Below are positions 1 to 5,344 of a stretch of 8,721 bases of DNA, piece after piece; position 1 is the first letter of the stretch; every line of letters begins with the position of its first letter. The stretch is from assembly GCA_934476545.1 (NCBI GenBank), contig CAKSOB010000060.1:1-8721 (forward strand), in the 5' to 3' direction. Origin of the DNA: an uncultured Eubacteriales bacterium (lineage in GTDB: Bacteria > Bacillota > Clostridia > Oscillospirales > Acutalibacteraceae). Below the pieces are notes generated by a model. The model saw nothing but the letters and a program-made list of their open reading frames with translations. It made no database searches and had not been told where the DNA came from. Both the position numbers and the translations under genes were made by a program.

Positions 1-245
1 GAGTCTTCGTTCACCAACAACAGCATCAACAGCAAAATCAAGGTTCGCTCCCCGTCCTGCATCATGGCTTCCATTAACGTCGGTTGTGGCGAAGCAGGCA
101 CGGAGGAGGATTCTTCTGCCGGCGATGGTGGTTTTTCCGCAGGCGCAGGCTCCGGTTCTTCCCGCAAGTGCTGCTTTGCCCGATTTTGCATCTCATTCAC
201 TCGATGGATGGCTTCCTGCTGCATTTTCCGCATCTCGTTATCCAT
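1..245 (-). CDS. Partial small protein with hydrophobic segment, third gene of minus operon
   Basis: I do not recognise this protein. The ATG at 245-243 follows a good ribosome binding site (GAGGTG, about 7 nt upstream), and 81 codons are visible before the left edge cuts the gene, so the C-terminus is missing. Residues 1-29 form a charged, Gln/Met-rich helix (MDNEMRKMQQEAIHRVNEMQ). Residues 30-57 are a Pro/Glu/Ser-rich linker, probably disordered. From about residue 66 the chain becomes strongly hydrophobic (ERTLILLLMLLLVNED), which suggests a membrane or helix-packing segment. It lies 10 nt after the stop of the 128-residue gene upstream on the same strand, so the two are almost certainly co-transcribed. 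The layout of soluble helix, linker and Leu-rich segment suggests a membrane-attached partner of the two small helical proteins. That is inference only. Confidence 0.75.
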   Translation of the reverse strand, partial: MDNEMRKMQQEAIHRVNEMQNRAKQHLREEPEPAPAEKPPSPAEESSSVPASPQPTLMEAMMQDGERTLILLLMLLLVNED

Positions 246-255
246 CGCAATCACC

Positions 256-642
256 TCACAAGATCCCCTTTGACTTGAGCAACGGCAGTAACCGGAACAC
301 CTGCATCAACCGTGTCACCTCATCCAACTTTTTTTGCCGCATGGGACTAAGCATTGGACGCAGGCTATGCAGCAATCGTGTCATGTCATCCTCTTGGTGG
401 ACAGCATTCATCATGGGTAAAATCCGCAGCATCGTTTCCATCAGCTCCGGATTTTGCACAGCAGGTTCTTTTCGTTCCCCAAACAAATTCGCTAATGCCT
501 GAATGCCGTTGTTCCCTCCGGTTGGCTGCTGTGGCGGTTCCGGCTCCTGCTTTTTCCCCAACATTCCTGCCAAGGCGCTGACCTGCTCCATCGCTTTTGG
601 ATCGTTTAACAGCTCACTCAGTTTACCTGTTAAATCATCCAT
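256..642 (-). CDS. Uncharacterised 128-residue helical protein, second gene of minus operon
   Basis: I do not recognise a characterised family. The protein is complete, with ATG at 642-640 preceded by AAGGGG at good spacing and a TGA stop at 258-256. Residues 1-30 form an amphipathic helix with an Asn-Asp-Pro turn (LLNDPKAMEQ). Residues 31-46 are a Pro/Gln/Gly-rich linker. Residues 47-128 are Leu/Met-rich and helical, including NPELMETMLRILPMM and a basic Leu-rich C-terminus. There is no signal peptide and no clear transmembrane helix. It sits 15 nt after the 77-residue gene and 10 nt before the third gene, so the three form one operon. The DP-centred amphipathic helices resemble those of the 77-residue protein, so the two may pack together or be related; this is inference. 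Confidence 0.82.
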   Translation of the reverse strand: MDDLTGKLSELLNDPKAMEQVSALAGMLGKKQEPEPPQQPTGGNNGIQALANLFGERKEPAVQNPELMETMLRILPMMNAVHQEDDMTRLLHSLRPMLSPMRQKKLDEVTRLMQVFRLLPLLKSKGIL

Positions 643-657
643 GCGTTCATCCCCTTG

Positions 658-891
658 CTATTGTAATTTCAATCGGCGCATCAGCTCCTTTGCCTCCGGA
701 GAATCCAATAATTTCTGGGCAGCATCCCGATCATTCAAAACACGCTGTAAACTTTGTGCATCTACCGGATCTAAATTACTGATAAGCTGACTTAATTCCC
801 CTTGCTGTGCGCCTTGTTTGAGTTGTTCCGGTGATGTTCCCAATCGTTCCGATGCAATTTTCAACAGCTTCTCCAATTCATTCTGTTCCAT
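658..891 (-). CDS. Uncharacterised 77-residue helical protein, first gene of minus operon
   Basis: I do not recognise a named family. The ATG at 891-889 is preceded by a strong ribosome binding site (GGGAGG, about 8 nt upstream), and the gene ends at a TAG (660-658). The protein is small, soluble-looking and predicted almost wholly helical: residues 1-18 (MEQNELEKLLKIASERLG), about 21-40, then a DP turn at 41-42 and helices over 43-75. The pattern VLNDRDAAQKLLDSPEAKELMRRL repeats a short Leu-Leu-Asp/Asn element that superficially recalls DP/STI1-type helices, but I would not assign that domain. It leads an operon with the 128-residue and partial genes downstream and is divergent from the metallophosphoesterase, with about 100 bp between the start codons. 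I see no convincing sigma-A promoter on this strand. Confidence 0.8.
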   Translation of the reverse strand: MEQNELEKLLKIASERLGTSPEQLKQGAQQGELSQLISNLDPVDAQSLQRVLNDRDAAQKLLDSPEAKELMRRLKLQ

Positions 892-928
892 AAATAAGCC
901 TCCCGGTTCATATTTTCCAGAAAATCTA

Positions 929-957
929 TTTATATCTATGGCAAAATCCTGTAAAAT
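929..957 (+). promoter_or_regulatory. Candidate promoter of the metallophosphoesterase gene
   Basis: A -35-like TTTATA (929-934), a 17-nt spacer and a -10 TAAAAT (952-957) lie about 34 nt upstream of the ATG at 991. The -35 matches the consensus at only four of six positions. The site lies in the short divergent intergenic region, so any regulator binding here could affect both directions. Confidence 0.45.
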
Positions 958-990
958 AGAACGGAAGCAACTTGGAAAGGGAGTGCGATT

Positions 991-1458
991 ATGCGTATTT
1001 TAGTGTTATCCGACAGCCACGGAAGCCGACGAAAAGTAGAAGCTGCCGCCGCAGAGCAGCCCGAAGCCGAAGTAATTCTGCATCTGGGCGACGGTGTAGA
1101 GGACAGCGAGGATTTGACCTATCTGTATCCTGAAAAAACCATTGTGCGGGTACGAGGCAACTGTGACCGATACAGCGATCTCCCCGTTGAAGCAACGGTC
1201 ACAGTCAACGGCAAAACGATTCTATTGACCCACGGACATGAATTTCGGGTAAAATATACCTCGGAGCCGCTCTTTGACCACGCTCAAGCAATCGGCGCAG
1301 ACATTGTGCTGTTTGGGCATACCCACAGACCGGAAACCGGGTATCATGACGGACTCTACTGGATGAATCCCGGCGCGCTGAAGGATAACCGTTACGGGAT
1401 CATCGACATTACCGAACAGAGGATTGTCACAAATCTGATGGAACTGCACACAAGATAA
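991..1458 (+). CDS. YfcE/YsnB-type metallophosphoesterase
   Basis: A 155-residue single-domain calcineurin-like phosphoesterase of the MJ0936/YfcE/YsnB group. All the expected metal-binding motifs are present: D8-S-H10 (DSHG), G33-D34, the GNCD motif with N57, H81 in THGH, and H110/H112 in GHTH. The length is typical of this compact family (about 155-180 residues), and there is no signal peptide, so the enzyme is cytoplasmic. Family members are metal-dependent phosphodiesterases or phosphatases active on artificial substrates; the natural substrate here cannot be told from sequence. The ATG at 991 follows GGGAG at suitable spacing. In many Firmicutes this gene sits beside rph and the ITP/XTP pyrophosphatase gene. 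Here it is alone, between a divergent small-protein operon and a strong intrinsic terminator. Confidence 0.93.
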   Translation: MRILVLSDSHGSRRKVEAAAAEQPEAEVILHLGDGVEDSEDLTYLYPEKTIVRVRGNCDRYSDLPVEATVTVNGKTILLTHGHEFRVKYTSEPLFDHAQAIGADIVLFGHTHRPETGYHDGLYWMNPGALKDNRYGIIDITEQRIVTNLMELHTR

Positions 1459-1467
1459 CCGGGATAG

Positions 1468-1500
1468 AAAAGGAGCGGACAGCCGCTTCTTTTTCTTTTA
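1468..1500 (+). terminator. Intrinsic terminator after the metallophosphoesterase gene
   Basis: The stem GGAGCGG (1472-1478) pairs with CCGCTTC (1483-1489) around a four-base ACAG loop. It is extended by four A-U pairs and followed by a T-rich tail (TTTTTCTTTT). It starts about 10 nt after the stop codon at 1458. Confidence 0.88.
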
Positions 1501-1545
1501 TCATTAGAAATAGGAATCTGCACAAAAATTCTACACATTGTCCCA

Positions 1546-1574
1546 TTGACACAGGATACTTTGCATGATATTCT
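1546..1574 (+). promoter_or_regulatory. Strong sigma-A promoter of the phosphohexomutase gene
   Basis: A perfect TTGACA (1546-1551), a 17-nt spacer and TATTCT (1569-1574) form a near-consensus housekeeping promoter. Transcription should start near 1581, giving a leader of about 115 nt before the ATG at 1698. This is the best-matching promoter in the window. Confidence 0.8.
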
Positions 1575-1581
1575 AAAAGTA

Positions 1582-1697
1582 GATTGGTATGCTTATCCAG
1601 TTCGACATGAAAAACGGAACCGTTTCTGTTCTAACTGCTCCGTTGAATCGGTACATCATACCGTGTCAAAATTAAACACAAGAAAGGCGAGATAGCT
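1582..1697 (+). promoter_or_regulatory. Structured 5' leader of the phosphohexomutase mRNA
   Basis: The leader contains a hairpin with stem CGGTA/TACCG (1649-1653 and 1659-1663, five-base loop). Upstream, a possible longer stem pairs AACGGA (1613-1618) with TCCGTT (1639-1644), enclosing a region that could also form the short palindrome ACGGAACCGT. I cannot match it to a known riboswitch, and no U-tailed terminator hairpin lies inside it, so any control would act on translation or RNA stability. It may equally be plain untranslated sequence. Confidence 0.35.
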
Positions 1698-3398
1698 ATG
1701 ACAGAATATGAACGCTGGCTGGCACAGGATTTAGAGGATCAAGACCTAAACGAGGAATTGGCTTCCATTCAAGGAAACGACGAGGAAATCAACGACCGCT
1801 TCTATCAAAATTTAGCATTCGGCACCGCCGGTCTGCGTGGCGTAATCGGCGCAGGTACCAACCGAATTAACATCTATACCATAAGAAAGGCAACACAGGG
1901 TCTTTCCAATTATCTGAACAACATCGGTCCCGGCGCTTCTGTTGCCATTGCCTATGACAGCCGCATCAAATCCGATGTATTTGCCAAAGAGGCTGCTGCT
2001 ACTCTGGCTGCCAACAACATCAAGGCCTATATTTATCCGGAACTGATGCCGACTCCGGCACTGTCCTTTGCAGTACGATACCTGAAATGCAATGCAGGTA
2101 TCAACATTACTGCCAGCCATAACCCTGCTAAATACAACGGTTACAAAGCTTACGGCAGCGACGGCTGTCAGGTAACTTCGGAGATGGCAGACGGCATCTT
2201 GGCTGAAATCAACAAGCTGGACATCTTCTCTGACGTAAAGCACACCGACTATGACAAAGCTGTGGCAGACGGCATGATCGTTACCATTCCGGAAGAGGTA
2301 ACCGAAGCCTTCCTGCAGAGAGTCCAGGAAGAAAGCATCATTGATTGCACCGGAACCGATTTCAGCGTTGTTTACACACCGCTCAACGGCGCAGGTCGTC
2401 GCTGCGTTACCACAATTCTGGATCGCATCGGCATTAAGAATGTAACTATTGTAAAAGAGCAGGAAATGCCGGACGGCAACTTCACTACCTGTCCTTATCC
2501 GAACCCGGAAATTCGAGAAGCGCTGCAAAAGGGCTTGGAACTGTGCGAAACCGTACAACCGGACTTGCTGTTGGCTACCGACCCGGACTGCGACCGTGTG
2601 GGCATTGCTGTAAAGGATACCAAGACCGGCGAATTCAAACTGCTCAGCGGTAACGAAGTAGGCGTTTTGCTGTTAGACTTTATTGCTAAGAGCCGCATGG
2701 AAGAAGGCAAAATGCCAAAAGATCCGGTTGCTGTTAAGACCATCGTTTCCACCGACTTAACCGATGAAGTGGCAAAGCATTACGGTGTACAGCTCATCAG
2801 TGTTCTCACCGGCTTTAAGTATATCGGCGATCAAATCGCAATTCTGGAAGCAAAGGGACAAGAGGACCGCTACATCTTCGGTTTTGAAGAAAGCTATGGC
2901 TATCTGTCCGGCGGCTATGTTCGGGATAAGGATGCCGTAGACGGCAGTATGCTCATTTGCCAAATGGCGGTATACTACAAGCGCAAGGGCATGACCCTGG
3001 TAGACGCTCTGGAAGCTTTGTATCAGCAGCACGGCTACTTCCTTAATAAGGTGCTGACCTTTACCTTTGAGGGCGAGTCCGGCATGATCAAGATGCGGAA
3101 TATTATGGATCACCTGCGCAACAACAATCCAAAATCCTTTGCCGGCTATGATGTGATCGGCACCAGTGACTACTTGACCTCCAAGCGTGTAGACGGCACT
3201 ACCGAAAGTGAAATCCACCTGCCAAAATCCAACGTACTGGAGTTCCGTTTGGCAGAGGGCAACAAGCTGATTGTCCGTCCAAGCGGCACCGAACCCAAAA
3301 TCAAGGTTTATCTGTCCGGCAAGGGCAAAACCAGGGCAGACGGCGAAGCAATCATCGCAAAGATGGCAGAGCAGGCTCCTTCCCTGCTAGAGCAATAA
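1698..3398 (+). CDS. pgcA: Phosphoglucomutase/phosphomannomutase (alpha-D-phosphohexomutase, PgcA type)
   Basis: A 566-residue alpha-D-phosphohexomutase that interconverts hexose-6-phosphate and hexose-1-phosphate, mainly glucose and possibly mannose, in the cytoplasm through a phosphoserine enzyme and a 1,6-bisphosphate intermediate. All four active-site loops are intact: TASHNP at 138-143 with catalytic Ser140, the Mg-binding loop DPDCDR at 295-300, the sugar-specificity loop GFEESYGY at 395-402, and the phosphate-binding RPSGTEPK at 527-534. TAGLRG at 43-48 marks the N-terminal domain. Length fits Bacillus PgcA (about 580 residues) rather than the shorter ManB or GlmM enzymes. The ATG at 1698 follows AAAGGCGAG. 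The gene is monocistronic, with a near-consensus promoter and a strong terminator. Glucose-1-phosphate made here would feed glycogen, UDP-glucose and cell-envelope glycan synthesis. The choice of symbol is by analogy. Confidence 0.95.
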   Translation: MTEYERWLAQDLEDQDLNEELASIQGNDEEINDRFYQNLAFGTAGLRGVIGAGTNRINIYTIRKATQGLSNYLNNIGPGASVAIAYDSRIKSDVFAKEAAATLAANNIKAYIYPELMPTPALSFAVRYLKCNAGINITASHNPAKYNGYKAYGSDGCQVTSEMADGILAEINKLDIFSDVKHTDYDKAVADGMIVTIPEEVTEAFLQRVQEESIIDCTGTDFSVVYTPLNGAGRRCVTTILDRIGIKNVTIVKEQEMPDGNFTTCPYPNPEIREALQKGLELCETVQPDLLLATDPDCDRVGIAVKDTKTGEFKLLSGNEVGVLLLDFIAKSRMEEGKMPKDPVAVKTIVSTDLTDEVAKHYGVQLISVLTGFKYIGDQIAILEAKGQEDRYIFGFEESYGYLSGGYVRDKDAVDGSMLICQMAVYYKRKGMTLVDALEALYQQHGYFLNKVLTFTFEGESGMIKMRNIMDHLRNNNPKSFAGYDVIGTSDYLTSKRVDGTTESEIHLPKSNVLEFRLAEGNKLIVRPSGTEPKIKVYLSGKGKTRADGEAIIAKMAEQAPSLLEQ

Positions 3399-3429
3399 TC
3401 CCAGTCATTTTTCTGAAACCTACATATAG

Positions 3430-3482
3430 AAAGAGCCTCTCTTGAAACTCCGCTATGAAGCTTCGGGAGAGGCTCTTTTTTC
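3430..3482 (+). terminator. Intrinsic terminator after the phosphohexomutase gene
   Basis: A perfect 12-bp stem, AAAGAGCCTCTC (3430-3441) with GAGAGGCTCTTT (3467-3478), is followed by a run of T. The loop is unusually long (25 nt) and contains the palindrome GAAGCTTC plus a CTCCG that could pair with CGGGAG, so a nested or competing hairpin is possible. Confidence 0.9.
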
Positions 3483-3509
3483 ATCCTCTTCCAAAACAAG
3501 ACAAATCTT

Positions 3510-3540
3510 TGATTTTGTACATAAACTATTTACAAAATCA
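3510..3540. repeat. Perfect 9-bp inverted repeat upstream of the small RNA promoter
   Basis: TGATTTTGT (3510-3518) and ACAAAATCA (3532-3540) are perfect inverted copies separated by 13 nt. No T-run follows, so it is not a terminator. It lies just upstream of the candidate small RNA promoter, at about -80 to -50 from the predicted start. That position would suit a dimeric activator or other regulator, but no binding protein can be named. Confidence 0.5.
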
Positions 3541-3551
3541 CCACAATTTGT

Positions 3552-3582
3552 TTGAATATCGGCGAAAAGAATCGGTTATAAT
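3552..3582 (+). promoter_or_regulatory. Candidate promoter of the small RNA
   Basis: A perfect -10 hexamer TATAAT (3577-3582) is preceded by TTGAAT (3552-3557) with a 19-nt spacer, longer than the 17 nt optimum. The start of transcription should fall near 3589. The suboptimal spacing together with the inverted repeat upstream hints at regulated expression. Confidence 0.6.
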
Positions 3583-3588
3583 AAAGAC

Positions 3589-3722
3589 AGTGAAGGGAAG
3601 CACTCGGAGGCAGACGAGAGGTTCCCTTCCACCCACGATACCCCCATCGTCGTGGCTTGTAATGTCATAATAAAACACATATCGAAAAACGGCAGGAGAG
3701 TGACCTGCCGTTTCTTTTTTAT
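3589..3722 (+). ncRNA. Candidate structured small RNA, about 135 nt
   Basis: This intergenic unit has a TATAAT promoter, no plausible reading frame and a strong terminator. Its predicted structure is three stem-loops. Hairpin 1 pairs GAAGGGAA (3592-3599) with TTCCCTTC (3622-3629) and contains an inner CTCG/CGAG stem (3603-3606, 3615-3618) whose loop shows GAGGCAGA. Hairpin 2 pairs CCAC (3629-3632) with GTGG (3652-3655) and ACGAT (3635-3639) with ATCGT (3646-3650), leaving a C-rich loop ACCCCC. An A-rich single-stranded stretch (about 3656-3686) follows, then the terminator hairpin. Hairpins 1 and 2 share base 3629, so they stack or compete by one pair. I cannot match it to 6S, SRP, tmRNA or a riboswitch class. 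C-rich loops in Gram-positive small RNAs often bind G-rich ribosome binding sites, so a trans-acting regulator is a reasonable guess. Confidence 0.6.
3687..3722 (+). terminator. Intrinsic terminator of the small RNA
   Basis: A 10-bp stem, AAACGGCAGG (3687-3696) with CCTGCCGTTT (3704-3713), encloses a 7-nt loop and is followed by TCTTTTTT. On the minus strand the same hairpin is followed by T's, so it may also act as a back-up stop for transcription coming from the 5S genes. Confidence 0.9.
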
Positions 3723-3737
3723 CTTTTATAAATATAG

Positions 3738-3770
3738 AAAAGCCGCTCTTCCTTTGGAGCGGCTTTTGTT
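3738..3770. terminator. Bidirectional intrinsic terminator between the small RNA and the 5S genes
   Basis: AAAAGCCGCTC (3738-3748) pairs with GAGCGGCTTTT (3757-3767) around an 8-nt loop. T-rich tails occur on both strands (TTTTGTTTTG on plus; CTTTTCTATATTT on minus). It would separate the plus-strand small RNA from the minus-strand 5S units. No gene ends directly before it on the plus strand, so its main job may be as a second stop after the 5S copy on the minus strand. Confidence 0.75.
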
Positions 3771-3785
3771 TTGTTCTAAGAATAT

Positions 3786-3813
3786 AAAAACGACCACCCT
3801 ATTGGGTGGCCGC
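3786..3813 (-). terminator. Intrinsic terminator of the left 5S rRNA gene
   Basis: Read on the minus strand, GCGGCCACCC (3813-3804), loop AATA and GGGTGGTCGT (3799-3790) form a stem with a few G-U pairs, followed by a T-run. It starts 6 nt after the mature 5S end, so this 5S copy ends its own transcript. Confidence 0.85.
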
Positions 3814-3819
3814 TTTTCT

Positions 3820-3937
<118 letters not shown>

Positions 3938-3952
3938 CTATTCATTTGTTGT

Positions 3953-3967
3953 GTCGCTTTTGACGAC
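3953..3967 (-). other. 5'-terminal leader hairpin of the left 5S transcript
   Basis: GTCG/CGAC (4 bp, 7-nt loop) lies exactly at the predicted transcript start, about 16 nt before the mature 5S end. The equivalent site in the right copy keeps the stem although loop and inner stem bases differ, which points to a conserved RNA structure, perhaps used in processing or 5' protection. Confidence 0.5.
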
Positions 3968-3973
3968 TTTTAT

Positions 3974-4002
3974 ATTCTATCATATCTTTTTAGAAAATGC
4001 AA
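3974..4002 (-). promoter_or_regulatory. Promoter of the left 5S rRNA gene
   Basis: On the minus strand, TTGCAT (4002-3997), a 17-nt spacer and TAGAAT (3979-3974) with a TGA just upstream form an extended -10 promoter. It predicts a start near 3967 and a leader of about 30 nt before the mature 5S. Confidence 0.7.
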
Positions 4003-4035
4003 CACTTTTTTTCATTTTTTACAGATAAAAAATAA

Positions 4036-4053
4036 GATTCTCCGTGTAGAATC
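4036..4053 (-). terminator. Possible second terminator after the right 5S gene
   Basis: GATTCT (4036-4041) and AGAATC (4048-4053) form a 6-bp hairpin with a 6-nt loop. Read on the minus strand it is followed by TTATTTTTT, so it could back up the terminator at 4082-4111. The stem is short and AT-rich. Confidence 0.4.
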
Positions 4054-4081
4054 AATTTTGCTTATTTTCTTGTGAAAACAC

Positions 4082-4111
4082 AAAAAAACAACCACCCTAC
4101 TGGATGGCTGC
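4082..4111 (-). terminator. Intrinsic terminator of the right 5S rRNA gene
   Basis: Minus-strand GCAGCCATCC (4111-4102), loop AGTA and GGGTGGTTGT (4097-4088) form a stem with several G-U pairs, followed by a T-run of seven. It matches the terminator of the left copy with compensated changes. Confidence 0.82.
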
Positions 4112-4117
4112 TTTTCT

Positions 4118-4235
<118 letters not shown>

Positions 4236-4249
4236 CTATTCATTTGTGT

Positions 4250-4264
4250 GTCGTTCCCAACGAC
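4250..4264 (-). other. 5'-terminal leader hairpin of the right 5S transcript
   Basis: GTCGTT/AACGAC (6 bp, 3-nt loop) begins at the predicted transcript start. Compared with the left copy the loop has changed from seven bases to three and the stem gains two pairs, so pairing is kept while sequence varies. Confidence 0.55.
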
Positions 4265-4270
4265 TTTTAT

Positions 4271-4299
4271 ATCTTATCATACCTTTTTAGAAAATGCAA
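4271..4299 (-). promoter_or_regulatory. Promoter of the right 5S rRNA gene
   Basis: TTGCAT (4299-4294), a 17-nt spacer and TAAGAT (4276-4271) with TGA just upstream on the minus strand. Its -10 is weaker than that of the left copy (TAGAAT), so the two units may differ in output. Confidence 0.6.
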
Positions 4300-4450
4300 C
4301 ACTTTTTTAAAGATTTTTTCATTTTTCTTACATTTTACGCATAATGCTTAAAATTATCCTGTTTTTCTCAAAAAAACAAGCATATTTATGGCAAGCGATT
4401 CCGAAAAATATACCTTTTCTGTTTTTGTAGTGCATTTCCTGCCAACTTAT

Positions 4451-4458
4451 GATACAAT
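4451..4458 (+). promoter_or_regulatory. Extended -10 promoter of the membrane protein gene
   Basis: TACAAT (4453-4458) with TGA just upstream (4450-4452) fits an extended -10 element. No convincing -35 is seen at 16-18 nt. It lies about 37 nt before the ATG at 4495. The preceding stretch 4309-4450 is AT-rich and shows nothing else I can support. Confidence 0.5.
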
Positions 4459-4494
4459 AAACATACTTTACTTTTTAGAATTTGAGGCGTAATT

Positions 4495-5127
4495 ATGGAT
4501 TTTTGGCATTCACCGTTTCTATATTGTCTGTTTCTGTTTGGCATGGTCGGCAACTTGATCTTTCCGTATTGTTGGGGAAAAACATGGCGAGGGCACAGTC
4601 TGCTGCGAAAAGACACCATCCTCCTCAGTGATCCGGACAGCCCAGTGCGCTGGTTCCAACGAGTATGGCGGCTAATCTTGGGCATCATCTCTATCTTGGG
4701 CGGCATTATGCTGTTCCACAACATCCACAGCGGATTGTTTATCAATCAATTTGCATTATACGCCATGCTAGGCTACGGCATCTTCGGGTGTATCCTGCCG
4801 GCTGTGTTCAGTTTGACGGACATTAAATACGTAGAGTCCCGCATTGCAAAGGTACACAATCTCTTTTATATGTTCGGTCACATTTGTCTGCAAATTGCCG
4901 CTCTGTGCATGACCGGTATTGCCTTTGAGCAAGGGGATTTCATGCGGGGTGCGATTTTCTCCATCCTGTGCTTGGTTACCATTTTCCTCTACATGATTTA
5001 CAATATGTCCGACCGGTTGGAGTGCCGAGATACCATCATTGGTTACGAAGGCGTTTGGGAGTTTCTGTTCCACATCTCGGTATACTTCCCCATTGGCTAC
5101 ACCACCGTACAATTTCTTCTTTCTTAA
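4495..5127 (+). CDS. Six-helix integral membrane protein, DUF998-like
   Basis: A 210-residue protein with six likely transmembrane helices at about residues 6-27, 57-77, 84-106, 119-143, 150-170 and 186-208. A charged loop at 28-56 joins helices 1 and 2. The ATG follows GAGG at good spacing and an extended -10 promoter. Length, helix count, the His-containing fourth helix (VHNLFYMFGHI) and the ending YEGVWEFLFHISVY recall the DUF998 membrane family, whose biochemical role is unknown. The resemblance is from memory and moderate. There is no cleavable signal peptide and no enzyme motif I can name. It is a single-gene unit between the 5S genes and the lipoprotein gene, closed by a GC-rich hairpin, so its neighbours give no functional hint. 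Any transport or sensing role would be a guess. Confidence 0.82.
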   Translation: MDFWHSPFLYCLFLFGMVGNLIFPYCWGKTWRGHSLLRKDTILLSDPDSPVRWFQRVWRLILGIISILGGIMLFHNIHSGLFINQFALYAMLGYGIFGCILPAVFSLTDIKYVESRIAKVHNLFYMFGHICLQIAALCMTGIAFEQGDFMRGAIFSILCLVTIFLYMIYNMSDRLECRDTIIGYEGVWEFLFHISVYFPIGYTTVQFLLS

Positions 5128-5130
5128 TCT

Positions 5131-5173
5131 AACCCCGCAGTGAGAATTCTGTTCCCGCTGCGGGGTTTCATAT
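5131..5173 (+). terminator. Intrinsic terminator after the membrane protein gene
   Basis: A 10-bp stem, AACCCCGCAG (5131-5140) with CTGCGGGGTT (5158-5167), starts 3 nt after the stop codon. The 17-nt loop is long and the T tail is short (TTTCATATT), so termination may be incomplete. The minus-strand reading has no T-run of note. Confidence 0.75.
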
Positions 5174-5278
5174 TCCGATTTGTATTATTTATCATTTTAT
5201 AACAAATTGTATTTTTAGAAAAGAAACTCAAACACCGTCGCCTTTCCCCTTTTATCCATGATTATTCACAAAAAATAC

Positions 5279-5318
5279 TTGACTTCCCGAAAAAAACGGA
5301 GTACCATTACGATACAAT
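5279..5318 (+). promoter_or_regulatory. Promoter of the lipoprotein gene
   Basis: TTGACT (5279-5284), a 17-nt spacer and TACCAT (5302-5307) form one sigma-A promoter. A second -10-like TACAAT (5313-5318) lies 5 nt further on. Either would place the start close to the strong ribosome binding site AAGGGGGT (5331-5338), leaving a very short leader. Confidence 0.6.
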
Positions 5319-5344
5319 CTACTGATATTTAAGGGGGTTTTGAT

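Noticed and set aside
892..990. Sporulation sigma factor promoter for the minus-strand operon (CATAGATA-like -10)
   Set aside because: The match to sigma-E or sigma-G elements is partial and the -35 spacing is wrong, so no call is justified.
1582..1697. Known riboswitch in the mutase leader
   Set aside because: None of the conserved core motifs of the classes I know could be found, and there is no terminator hairpin in the leader.
1812..2558. 248-codon open frame on the minus strand inside the phosphohexomutase gene
   Set aside because: Antisense to an intact enzyme with all active-site motifs; no promoter, ribosome binding site or recognisable domain.
3592..3630. Resemblance of GGGAAGCACTCGGAGGCAGA to the SRP RNA helix 8 region
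   Set aside because: The required GGAA-loop hairpin with its conserved internal loops cannot be drawn. The segment folds instead as GAAGGGAA/TTCCCTTC, and the neighbouring hairpins do not fit SRP RNA.
3455..3670. 71-codon plus-strand frame across the terminator and the small RNA
   Set aside because: It begins inside the mutase terminator loop and crosses the RNA promoter and hairpins; no ribosome binding site.
4386..4745. 119-codon minus-strand frame overlapping the membrane protein start
   Set aside because: It overlaps the plus-strand gene and its promoter, and its composition and lack of start signals mark it as a shadow.
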